The notes under the pieces were generated by a model. The model searched no databases. It had not been told where the DNA came from and worked only from the letters and a program-made list of their open reading frames with translations. A stretch of DNA of 34,126 nt. Source: JBGTFE01 sp041747435 (GTDB lineage: Bacteria > Acidobacteriota > Blastocatellia > Pyrinomonadales > Pyrinomonadaceae). Shown here one piece after another: positions 24,969-31,596 of the stretch (within the stretch, counting starts at the first letter, position 1; every line of letters begins with the position of its first letter). The position numbers and the translations under genes were made by a program. The stretch lies in the NCBI GenBank assembly GCA_041747435.1, contig JBGTFE010000036.1:1-34126 (forward strand). The letters are read 5' to 3'.

Positions 24969-25019
24969 GTGAATCGTAAATCGAAAACAGAGTTTTTCTA
25001 TTCACGATTTACGATTCAC
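24969..25019 (-). terminator. Long perfect palindrome between dnaK and dnaJ
   Basis: GTGAATCGTAAATCG (24969-24983) pairs over 15 bases with CGATTTACGATTCAC (25005-25019); the loop is 21 bases. It starts 11 bases past the dnaK stop. It could be an attenuator or mRNA-stabilising hairpin that keeps DnaK above DnaJ, rather than a full terminator. The arms contain the unit AATCGTA, related to the 7-base repeat in smc. Confidence 0.7.
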
Positions 25020-25029
25020 TATGCGCGAA

Positions 25030-26970
25030 TTATTTCTGCTCTTCTTCGTCAACATCGACATATTCGGCGTCGATGACGTTGTCGTCACCGCCGGTTGAAG
25101 ATGTCGAATCGCCGCTCGCGCTTGCGGATGAAGCTTGTTCGTCAGTAGCGGCTTCTTCGGTCGGGGCTGCGCCGGCTTGACTGTAAAGAACTTCCGCGAG
25201 TTTATGCGATGCGGTTTGAAGTTTTTCAAACGCGTTGTTGATCGCCTCTGTATCCTCGCCTTTCAATGCTTCCTTCGCCTCAGAAATCGCGGTTTCGATA
25301 TCGCCTGCCGCGCCTGAATCGAGTTTCTCCTTGTGTTCGGAAAATGATTTCTCGACATTGAAAACCAAACCGTCGAGACGATTTCTCGCTTCGATCGTTT
25401 CCTTGCGTTTCTCGTCTTCGTCTTTATGCGATTCTGCGTCCTGCATCATTTTGTCGATCTCGTCTTTCGACAAGCCGCTCGACGCAGTGATAGTGATCTT
25501 CTGCTCGCGTCCCGTGCCGACGTCTTTCGCCGAAACGTTTACGATTCCGTTTGCATCGATGTCAAAAGTAACTTCGACCTGCGGAACACCGCGCGGCGCC
25601 GGCGGAATGCCCACCAAGTGGAATTTTCCGAGCGTCTTATTATCCGTCGCCATTGGTCTTTCGCCCTGTAAAACATGAACTTCGACCGACGTTTGATTGT
25701 CGGACGCGGTCGAGAAAATTTCTGATTTGCGCGTTGGAATGGTCGTGTTGCGCGTGATCATCTGCGTCATCACGCCGCCTAGAGTTTCGATTCCGAGGCT
25801 CAAAGGCGTAACGTCAAGAAGCAAAATATCGGTTTTTTCACCGCCCAGAACAGCTGCCTGAACCGCGGCGCCGAGCGCCACAACTTCGTCAGGATTCACC
25901 GTTTTATTCGGCTCTTTTCCAAAAAATTCCTTGACCATTTCCTGGACTTTCGGCATACGCGTCGAACCGCCGACTAGAACGATCTCTTCGATATTTTTCG
26001 GCTCCAGCCCCGCGTCTTTAATAGCTTTTTCAACCGGCGGCATCAACCGTTTCAAAATCTCCTCGGTCAACGCTTCGAATTTCGAGCGCGTGAGTTTCAT
26101 CACCAAATGTTTCGGTCCCGATTGATCAGCCGTAATGAACGGCAAATTGATCTCGGTTTCCATCGCGGAAGAGAGCTCGATCTTGGCTTTTTCCGCCGCT
26201 TCTTTCAGCCGCTGCAAAGCCATTTTGTCGGTCGTCAGATCAATTCCCTGATCTTTTTTGAATTCCGCAATGATCCATTCGATCAATACTTCGTCAACGT
26301 CGTCGCCGCCGAGATGCGTGTCGCCGTTTGTGGATTTTACTTCGACGACGCCTTCGCCAACCTCGAGAACCGAAATATCAAATGTTCCACCGCCGAAGTC
26401 AAAAACCGCGATCGTTTCATCTTTTTTCTTGTCCAAACCATAAGCCAATGCTGCCGCTGTCGGCTCGTTGACGATCCGCATAACTTCTAAACCGGCGATC
26501 TTGCCGGCATCTTTCGTTGCCTGGCGCTGCGCGTCGTTAAAATATGCCGGAACTGTGATCACCGCTTTTTCGACCTTCGCGCCGAGATAATCTTCAGCGG
26601 ATTTTTTCAATTTTTGCAGGATCATCGCCGCAATTTCAGGCGGACTGTGTTGTTTGCCATCGACGCTGATGCGAACATCGCCGTTCGACGCTTTGTCGAC
26701 TTTATAAGGCACCTGCTTTATTTCGTCCTGAACTTCGCCGAACTTTCGTCCCATGAAACGCTTGATCGAATAAAGCGTGTTTTCGGGATTCGTCACGGCT
26801 TGCCGCTTTGCAACTTGCCCGACGAGACGATTGCCGTCTTTTGTAAATGCTACGACCGAAGGAGTTGTGCGTCCGCCTTCTTCATTCGTGATGACGATCG
26901 GCTCTCCGCCTTCCATAACTGCAACCACCGAATTTGTCGTTCCCAAATCAATTCCAATAATTTTACTCAT
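25030..26970 (-). CDS. dnaK: Chaperone DnaK (Hsp70)
   Basis: DnaK is the ATP-dependent Hsp70 chaperone of the cytosol. The actin-like ATPase domain begins IIGIDLGTTNSVVAV, with VPAYFNDAQRQATKDAGKIAG, IAVFDFGGGTFDISVLE and VLVGGSTRMPKVQ. The interdomain linker DILLLDVTPLSLG follows near residue 390. The substrate-binding domain and helical lid come next, ending in the typical acidic tail (NVIDAEYVDVDEEE). Length 646 is normal. The ATG at 26970 has GGAG 9 bases upstream and a strong promoter about 60 bases upstream. grpE is missing from this cluster. Confidence 0.98.
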   Translation of the reverse strand: MSKIIGIDLGTTNSVVAVMEGGEPIVITNEEGGRTTPSVVAFTKDGNRLVGQVAKRQAVTNPENTLYSIKRFMGRKFGEVQDEIKQVPYKVDKASNGDVRISVDGKQHSPPEIAAMILQKLKKSAEDYLGAKVEKAVITVPAYFNDAQRQATKDAGKIAGLEVMRIVNEPTAAALAYGLDKKKDETIAVFDFGGGTFDISVLEVGEGVVEVKSTNGDTHLGGDDVDEVLIEWIIAEFKKDQGIDLTTDKMALQRLKEAAEKAKIELSSAMETEINLPFITADQSGPKHLVMKLTRSKFEALTEEILKRLMPPVEKAIKDAGLEPKNIEEIVLVGGSTRMPKVQEMVKEFFGKEPNKTVNPDEVVALGAAVQAAVLGGEKTDILLLDVTPLSLGIETLGGVMTQMITRNTTIPTRKSEIFSTASDNQTSVEVHVLQGERPMATDNKTLGKFHLVGIPPAPRGVPQVEVTFDIDANGIVNVSAKDVGTGREQKITITASSGLSKDEIDKMMQDAESHKDEDEKRKETIEARNRLDGLVFNVEKSFSEHKEKLDSGAAGDIETAISEAKEALKGEDTEAINNAFEKLQTASHKLAEVLYSQAGAAPTEEAATDEQASSASASGDSTSSTGGDDNVIDAEYVDVDEEEQK

Positions 26971-27010
26971 TAATTAATCTCCAATAATATGAAATAATTC
27001 CAAATATATA

Positions 27011-27047
27011 ACTCAATCTGAGCCTTTCGGGATTATAATATTTGAGT
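27011..27047. promoter_or_regulatory. Possible HspR half-sites around the dnaK -10 box
   Basis: ACTCAA at 27011-27016 and TTGAGT at 27042-27047 form an inverted pair with a 25-base spacer, flanking the dnaK -10 box. Canonical HAIR is CTTGAGT-N7-ACTCAAG, so the spacing and order do not fit. The half-sites are the right sequence in a suggestive place, no more. Confidence 0.25.
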
Positions 27048-27060
27048 GTGTTGTTGTCAA
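27032..27060 (-). promoter_or_regulatory. Sigma70-type promoter of the dnaK cluster
   Basis: On the minus strand TTGACA (27060-27055) and TATAAT (27037-27032) are both perfect consensus with a 17-base spacer. Transcription would start near 27025, leaving a leader of about 55 bases before dnaK. Such a strong promoter fits repression-based (HspR) rather than alternative-sigma control. Confidence 0.85.
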
Positions 27061-27091
27061 ATTTAATTAGACACGGGGCGTAATGAATCAG

Positions 27092-27148
27092 TAGCGTCGG
27101 CGTGAGCCGATGCGTAAAGTTTTGGACACATCGGCTCACTCGACGCTA
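27092..27148 (-). terminator. Long imperfect palindrome overlapping the pgsA stop codon
   Basis: The arms 27092-27112 and 27129-27148 pair over 19 bases with one bulge (core GTGAGCCGATG with CATCGGCTCAC). The outer arm includes the TAG stop of pgsA. The loop is about 16 bases. A weak T-run is inside the loop, not after it. It could terminate or stabilise the pgsA transcript; it could also be a dispersed palindromic element. Confidence 0.6.
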
Positions 27149-27730
27149 TTGACCTTCCTCTTCCTTCATCAGCCGCGCGACGTGAAAAATGTAATGAATT
27201 CCGGAAAATAACGCGAAGGCGAAGGTAACGGTGTAAACGGTCGGCAAATAAAATCCGCGCAGCGAAGGCAGAATTGCCGCCAGAAGAATGAATCCTACCG
27301 CAAGAATCTGGACAAACGTGCTTGCCTTCCCGAGCCAGGACGGTTTGAAACCGCGAAAGTTCGTCATCACAAAGATCGCCGCGGCGACGACGATGATCAA
27401 AACGTCGCGTCCGATCACAGCCGCTGTAACCCAAAAAGGTACGGGCAAATGGCGTGGAGCCGGGCTCGGAAAAACGCTTGAAAGCGTTAGCGTAACAAAC
27501 GCGGTTGTCATCAGAAGTTTATCGGCAATCGGATCGAGAATTGTTCCGAGTTCGGATTGCTGATTAAAGCGGCGAGCGACAAATCCGTCAACACCATCCG
27601 ACAAACCGGCGACTATAAAGACAAATAAAGCCCAGGCAAATTCTCCGTAAACGAGCAAAATCGCGAAAACGGGAATGAGCGCCATCCGCATAAACGTGAG
27701 CAAATTCGGAACTGTGAGGATACTATTCAT
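27146..27730 (-). CDS. pgsA: CDP-diacylglycerol-glycerol-3-phosphate 3-phosphatidyltransferase
   Basis: The enzyme makes phosphatidylglycerophosphate from CDP-diacylglycerol and glycerol 3-phosphate in the inner membrane. The CDP-alcohol phosphotransferase signature is intact: DGFVAR, eight residues, G, three residues, D, three residues, D (DGFVARRFNQQSELG, then DPIAD). At least four hydrophobic segments are present, and the N-terminus NSILTVPNLLTFMRMALIPVF is typical. Length 194 is normal. Other CDP-alcohol transferases share the signature, but the N-terminal NLLTxxR motif favours PgsA. The ATG overlaps the end of the metallophosphoesterase gene by 8 bases. Confidence 0.92.
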   Translation of the reverse strand: MNSILTVPNLLTFMRMALIPVFAILLVYGEFAWALFVFIVAGLSDGVDGFVARRFNQQSELGTILDPIADKLLMTTAFVTLTLSSVFPSPAPRHLPVPFWVTAAVIGRDVLIIVVAAAIFVMTNFRGFKPSWLGKASTFVQILAVGFILLAAILPSLRGFYLPTVYTVTFAFALFSGIHYIFHVARLMKEEEGQ

Positions 27731-28595
27731 TCGGTGTCGTCGAACGAAGCTCGAGTAATGAGATTTCCGGCGGGCACCCGAAACGAACTGGCAAAATGAC
27801 CGTGCCGATGCCGCGAGTAATGTAGATCTGCGTTTCTTTGCGTCGATGCAGACCGTTTTTCAAACGGCGGCGCGGTAAGATTCTTTTCTCTTCGTCGCGA
27901 ATCTTTACTTGTCCGCCGTGCGTATGACCGCTCAAAACAAGATCGACGCCGTAGCGCGCCGCTTGACGTGCAATGACGGGATTGTGCGCAAGAAGAAGTT
28001 TCATTTCGTCGGGAAACGAGCCGCGAAGCGCCGCCCGCAGATCGGTTTTTCCGACCATATAATCGTCGACGCCGCAAAGCCAAAATGAAGCGCCGCGCGC
28101 TTCGAAACGAAAGCCTTCGTTTATCAAAACATTGATATTTTCGCGCCTAAATCGATTTGTGACCATTTCGGCATTCGTCCAATGGTCGTGATTTCCGAGA
28201 CACGCGTACGTTCCGAATTCCGAGCGGAGCTTGCCCAATACTTTCGCAACCGGCGCGATGTATTCGCTATCGTGCGAGACATAATCGCCGGTCAAAATAA
28301 ACATATCCGGCTCGAGCTCATTCGAAATTTCAACCGCGCGCGCGATGTGTTCGAGATTTGTAAATGGACTGTGATGCGTGTCGGAAAGATGTACGATTCG
28401 CAAATTTTCGAGTTTTTTCGGAAGGCGCTGCAACTCGATCTTAACGCTTTCGACGGAAAGTGTATTGGCTTCAGCCAAAGCGTAGCGAGCCACTTGCGAA
28501 AGATTGCTCGCTAGATCTCGAAGCGGTGTTTCCGATGCCGCCATCGAATTTATACGCTGCGATAATTTACCTTTTCCTGCTGCGGCTGATTTCAT
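27723..28595 (-). CDS. Calcineurin-like metallophosphoesterase (YkuE/YaeI-like)
   Basis: All five metal-site motifs are present in order: VHLSDTHHSPF, LTGDYVSHDS, CLGNHDHW, LLAHNPVIA and SGHTHGGQV. They predict a two-metal phosphoesterase of about 290 residues. Relatives such as YkuE and YaeI often have an N-terminal membrane anchor; here the first 50 residues are polar, so the enzyme is probably cytosolic or peripheral. It overlaps pgsA by 8 bases, so it may act on a phospholipid intermediate such as phosphatidylglycerophosphate or a lipid A precursor; this is inference from position. The start at 28595 has no clear Shine-Dalgarno; an ATG at 28544 is an alternative. Confidence 0.85.
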   Translation of the reverse strand: MKSAAAGKGKLSQRINSMAASETPLRDLASNLSQVARYALAEANTLSVESVKIELQRLPKKLENLRIVHLSDTHHSPFTNLEHIARAVEISNELEPDMFILTGDYVSHDSEYIAPVAKVLGKLRSEFGTYACLGNHDHWTNAEMVTNRFRRENINVLINEGFRFEARGASFWLCGVDDYMVGKTDLRAALRGSFPDEMKLLLAHNPVIARQAARYGVDLVLSGHTHGGQVKIRDEEKRILPRRRLKNGLHRRKETQIYITRGIGTVILPVRFGCPPEISLLELRSTTPNE

Positions 28596-28757
28596 TTGCT
28601 GCGGTTTTGATGCCGATTGAATTTGAATGGTTCGGGTAAGAATTATAAACGCCTTACGTAGTTAATGTCCAGAATAAGTCTTTATCGGGAACAAACCGCA
28701 TCTTTCGGTGTCTAAGCAATCGGAAGAAATTCCTGTTTGGCGCCAAAAAAACGAAAT

Positions 28758-28762
28758 GGAGG
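28758..28762 (+). promoter_or_regulatory. Ribosome binding site that decides the TonB-like start
   Basis: GGAGG ends 8 bases before the ATG at 28771. The frame is open upstream to a GTG at 28708, but this strong site favours the shorter protein. Confidence 0.6.
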
Positions 28763-28770
28763 AAAACGAA

Positions 28771-29568
28771 ATGTTAGAACAACTGATCGAATCAAGAAGT
28801 AATTCGAAACAGGCGGCAAATAGGTTGGGTTTTTTATCGGCAACATTTACGATTGTCGCGGGATTGTGTTTCAGCGGAATTCTGTGGAGTCTTTTTGCAA
28901 TGAATCTCGCGGTCGGCGCCGGCGAGTTCGACCTGACTGCCCTGATCGCGCCGATAGCGCAGGTTGAAGATAAACCGGAACCGGTTGAACAAAAGCAAAA
29001 TCAATCGGAAACAGAGGTTGTTAAAACTACGCGGCAAGCAAATATGCTTCGCACCGACGAAATAAATATCGTGCCTGATGGTGTGTCAGTGGTTCCGAAT
29101 ACGACGCGATCACGACCGAAAAAATTTGACATCGGTCCGATCGACAGGGACGGTACGCCGCCGCGTGGCTCGTTTGACGGCGAATCGGGCAACGGAGTTA
29201 AAGCCGGTCCAGGCGTAAAACCCGGAAACCCAGGAAACGACGAAGAGAAGATTCCCGAATTGGTTAAACCACCGGTAAAGCCAAGCATCGTTCGAATTTC
29301 GGAGATCATTAACAGCAGGGCGACGTATTTGCCAAAACCGGTCTATCCGCAGCCGGCGATCGCGGTCGGAGCGTCGGGCGCGGTCAATGTCCAGGTAACG
29401 ATCAATGAAGTCGGACGCGTGGTCTCGGCGAAAGCGATCTCCGGGCATCCGATTCTGCGCAACGCTGCCGAAAATGCGGCTCGAAATGCAAAATTCAGCC
29501 CGACCATTCTGAACGGACAGGCGGTAAAGGTAACCGGCGTGATCATCTATAATTTTGTAAGAAATTAA
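28771..29568 (+). CDS. TonB-like energy transducer
   Basis: A 265-residue protein has a single N-terminal membrane helix (about residues 22-48, GFLSATFTIVAGLCFSGILW). A Pro/Glu/Lys/Gly-rich periplasm-spanning stretch follows (about 70-175). The C-terminal TonB domain starts at YPQPAIAVGASGAVNVQVTINEVGRV and ends with LRNAAENAARNAKFSP and VTGVIIYNFV. Such proteins pass proton-motive energy to TonB-dependent receptors, so the receptor at 18388-21795 is a possible partner. exbB and exbD are not in the window. Many Acidobacteriota carry several TonB paralogues, so partner choice is open. The start is decided by the GGAGG at 28758; a GTG at 28708 would add 21 residues. Confidence 0.85.
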   Translation: MLEQLIESRSNSKQAANRLGFLSATFTIVAGLCFSGILWSLFAMNLAVGAGEFDLTALIAPIAQVEDKPEPVEQKQNQSETEVVKTTRQANMLRTDEINIVPDGVSVVPNTTRSRPKKFDIGPIDRDGTPPRGSFDGESGNGVKAGPGVKPGNPGNDEEKIPELVKPPVKPSIVRISEIINSRATYLPKPVYPQPAIAVGASGAVNVQVTINEVGRVVSAKAISGHPILRNAAENAARNAKFSPTILNGQAVKVTGVIIYNFVRN

Positions 29569-29588
29569 AAAGCACAACCATTAAAAAC

Positions 29589-29631
29589 ACGCGAAGCAGC
29601 GCGAAAGATCATCTATCGTGTTGCTTCGCGT
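29589..29631. terminator. 43-base near-perfect palindrome between convergent genes
   Basis: The arms 29589-29609 and 29611-29631 pair over 21 bases, with the outer 10 perfect (ACGCGAAGCA with TGCTTCGCGT), two G-U type pairs and one A-A mismatch further in. It lies 20 bases past the TonB-like stop and touches the TAA of the DUF512 gene. It probably works as a bidirectional terminator. The arms resemble the 8-base repeat unit in smc. Confidence 0.7.
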
Positions 29632-31076
29632 TATTTTGCGAGTTGTTTTCGAGGTTGTAAGTATTGGATCAAATCTTTCAAATCAAAATCGTAAACCGGA
29701 ACATCAAACGTCGCTTTTAATTCGTCGAATTTCATTCCGTCGAGCAAGATCGGCTCGTCCGATTTGATCGTATTTTTTGGAATTATCACAAAGTCTCCTT
29801 CGATCCGATCTTTGATCGCGACAAAATCCTGCCCGGTAAGCAAACCCGCGACAGCGACGTCGCCGCCGAAATATGAATTCGGAACGGCGAGAACTTTCAA
29901 TTGCGACCCGACAAGAGAATTCACTTTGTCGATCTCTCGGCGCAAAATGGGCGCAAACATTTCGCCGGTGAGAATTGTTCCATTGAAGGAGGTTAGTTCT
30001 TCTTTTTTAGTTTTTGGTTTGGTTTTTGGAACAATGGCAAAATTGTGCGTTCGCACATTGATACTTCCGGGAAAATCACTTTGAACCCCGAACTTTGAAC
30101 TTTGAACTTTTCTGTGCAGTTTTTCAAACGAATTAAGAAATGACCGAACCATCCCGACGCCGTCTTCGATTTGCGGATAATTGCCGTAATGGCGCCTGGA
30201 CGGAACCGGCAGCCCGGCTTTGATATAAATCTCGTCACCGAGAAATGCAAACGTAACGCCCAAGCTTTTGCGAAATTCCTTTTGAATTTTTTCGATGTCG
30301 CCGATGGTTTGGCGGCAGAATTCGGGTGTGACGCGCGTCAATCTTTCATCCGTGTTATAGCGCGTCAGCGCAACGGGAACGATCGCCGTCGAGACAATTT
30401 TCGGGTAATGCGAAGCGAGATCGCGCAGAGTTTTTTCAAGAATTTTGCCGTCGTTAATTTCAGGGCAAAGCACGACTTGCGCGTGAATTTCAATGTCGTT
30501 CTCTAATAGCGTCTGTAATTTATCGGAAATATCGGCGCGTTTTTCGTCGACACCGAGCAAGTAAGCGCGGGTTTTCAGATCCGTCGCGTGAACCGAAACA
30601 TATTGCGGCGAAAGACGCTGTTCGACGATGCGTTTCATTTCGTCGTCGGTGATCGAGCTCAAAGTCGTGTAATTTCCGTAAAGAAATGAAAGGCGTATGT
30701 CTTCGTCGCGAACGAAAAGCGAAGGTCTTGCGTCATCGGGATTCCCTTTGCAAAAGCAAAAAATACATTCATTGGCGCATTGGCGCGGCACGATCTGCTC
30801 AAACATCAAACCGAAATCTTCGCTTTCGTCGCGCTCGATCTCCAGTTCCCAAGTTTCGCCGTTTGATTTTTTGATCGTCAGATCGAGTTCGGTTTCGCCC
30901 GCTGTCTGAAAACGGAAGTCGAGATAATCGCGCACCGCGCGTCCATTCACACGCACGATTCGATCATTTGGCTCGAGACTTAATGCCTCAGCCAAACTCG
31001 CGGGCGCGATCTCGGTAATGATCACACCCGGTCGTCTCAATTGTGTTATAGCCGGCTCGACCGCAAATTCATACAT
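29631..31076 (-). CDS. DUF512 protein with PDZ and radical-SAM-like cysteine motif
   Basis: Residues 15-60 form a PDZ-like module (IITEIAPASLAEALSLEPNDRIVRVNGR). A cysteine cluster follows: C100, C104, C107 and an extra C109 (CANECIFCFC), an arrangement like the C-x3-C-x2-C iron-sulfur motif of radical SAM enzymes. Conserved DUF512 text is RLSFLYGNYTTLS, SPQYVSVHATD, HAQVVLCPEINDG and the C-terminal VPNSYFGGDVAVAGLLTGQD. The function of DUF512 proteins is unknown. At residues about 321-333 a 7-base tandem repeat is inserted in frame. The ATG at 31076 is chosen; a TTG at 31112 in the same frame is possible but would overlap a TTGACA of the divergent receiver gene. Confidence 0.85.
   Translation of the reverse strand: MYEFAVEPAITQLRRPGVIITEIAPASLAEALSLEPNDRIVRVNGRAVRDYLDFRFQTAGETELDLTIKKSNGETWELEIERDESEDFGLMFEQIVPRQCANECIFCFCKGNPDDARPSLFVRDEDIRLSFLYGNYTTLSSITDDEMKRIVEQRLSPQYVSVHATDLKTRAYLLGVDEKRADISDKLQTLLENDIEIHAQVVLCPEINDGKILEKTLRDLASHYPKIVSTAIVPVALTRYNTDERLTRVTPEFCRQTIGDIEKIQKEFRKSLGVTFAFLGDEIYIKAGLPVPSRRHYGNYPQIEDGVGMVRSFLNSFEKLHRKVQSSKFGVQSDFPGSINVRTHNFAIVPKTKPKTKKEELTSFNGTILTGEMFAPILRREIDKVNSLVGSQLKVLAVPNSYFGGDVAVAGLLTGQDFVAIKDRIEGDFVIIPKNTIKSDEPILLDGMKFDELKATFDVPVYDFDLKDLIQYLQPRKQLAK
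30079..30110. repeat. 7-base tandem repeat inside the DUF512 gene
   Basis: AACTTTG at 30091-30097 and 30098-30104 and a third partial copy to 30110 follow a degenerate copy (CTTTGAACCCCG) at 30079-30090. On the coding strand the array encodes KVQSSKFGVQS. Confidence 0.85.
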
Positions 31077-31198
31077 ATTAGATAAACCGCTTAAGTGTAA
31101 GTTTATTGACAAAAGGTTGGCAAGTTTCTTAATCTAGGATGACTCAGGGCAGGAAATTAACGTTGGTTGGCTAGATTTTCGTCGCATCACGAAAGCAT

Positions 31199-31576
31199 AT
31201 GTCGGAGAAAGACTTAAACAGGCGTAAAACGGTCCTCCTTGCCGAAGACGACGACTCGATGCGTCGTTACATTGAGATCATTTTAAAAACCGCCGGTTTC
31301 GACGTGCTTTCTTCCGAAGATGGATTGGCGGCAATGGAGACCGCACTTAATTCGCACATTGACGCCGTTATCGCGGACGCGATGATGCCGAATATGTCCG
31401 GTTTCGATCTCTGCCGAATGCTTCGAAACGATCCCGCAAAAAGAGCGGTTCCGTTCATTATTTTGAGCGGGCTCGATACGCCAACCGAATCCGATCATCT
31501 CGCGGACGCTTATCTTCTCAAAGGCGAAAACTTAAAGGAAGACCTGATAAAAACTCTCTCAAAATTATTTGAATAG
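31199..31576 (+). CDS. Stand-alone response-regulator receiver domain
   Basis: The 125-residue protein is a single CheY-like receiver. The acid pocket is EDDD (16-19), the phospho-acceptor is D60 (VIADAMMPNMSGFDL), the switch Ser is S90 (FIILSG) and the conserved Lys is K108 (YLLKG). No output domain is attached, so it must act by binding a partner, as CheY or SpoIIAA-type relays do. No kinase is adjacent; the CheA-like protein at 5362 and the DUF4388 protein at 17489 are candidates within the window. The ATG has no strong Shine-Dalgarno. A TTGACA at 31106-31111 may be the -35 box, with only a weak -10 near 31130. Confidence 0.9.
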   Translation: MSEKDLNRRKTVLLAEDDDSMRRYIEIILKTAGFDVLSSEDGLAAMETALNSHIDAVIADAMMPNMSGFDLCRMLRNDPAKRAVPFIILSGLDTPTESDHLADAYLLKGENLKEDLIKTLSKLFE

Positions 31577-31596
31577 CTTCCCCTTTGCACGAACCA

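Noticed and set aside
28708..28770. Longer TonB-like protein starting at a GTG
   Set aside because: A GGAGG 8 bases before the ATG at 28771 and the usual short N-terminus of such proteins favour the shorter form. The longer form cannot be excluded.
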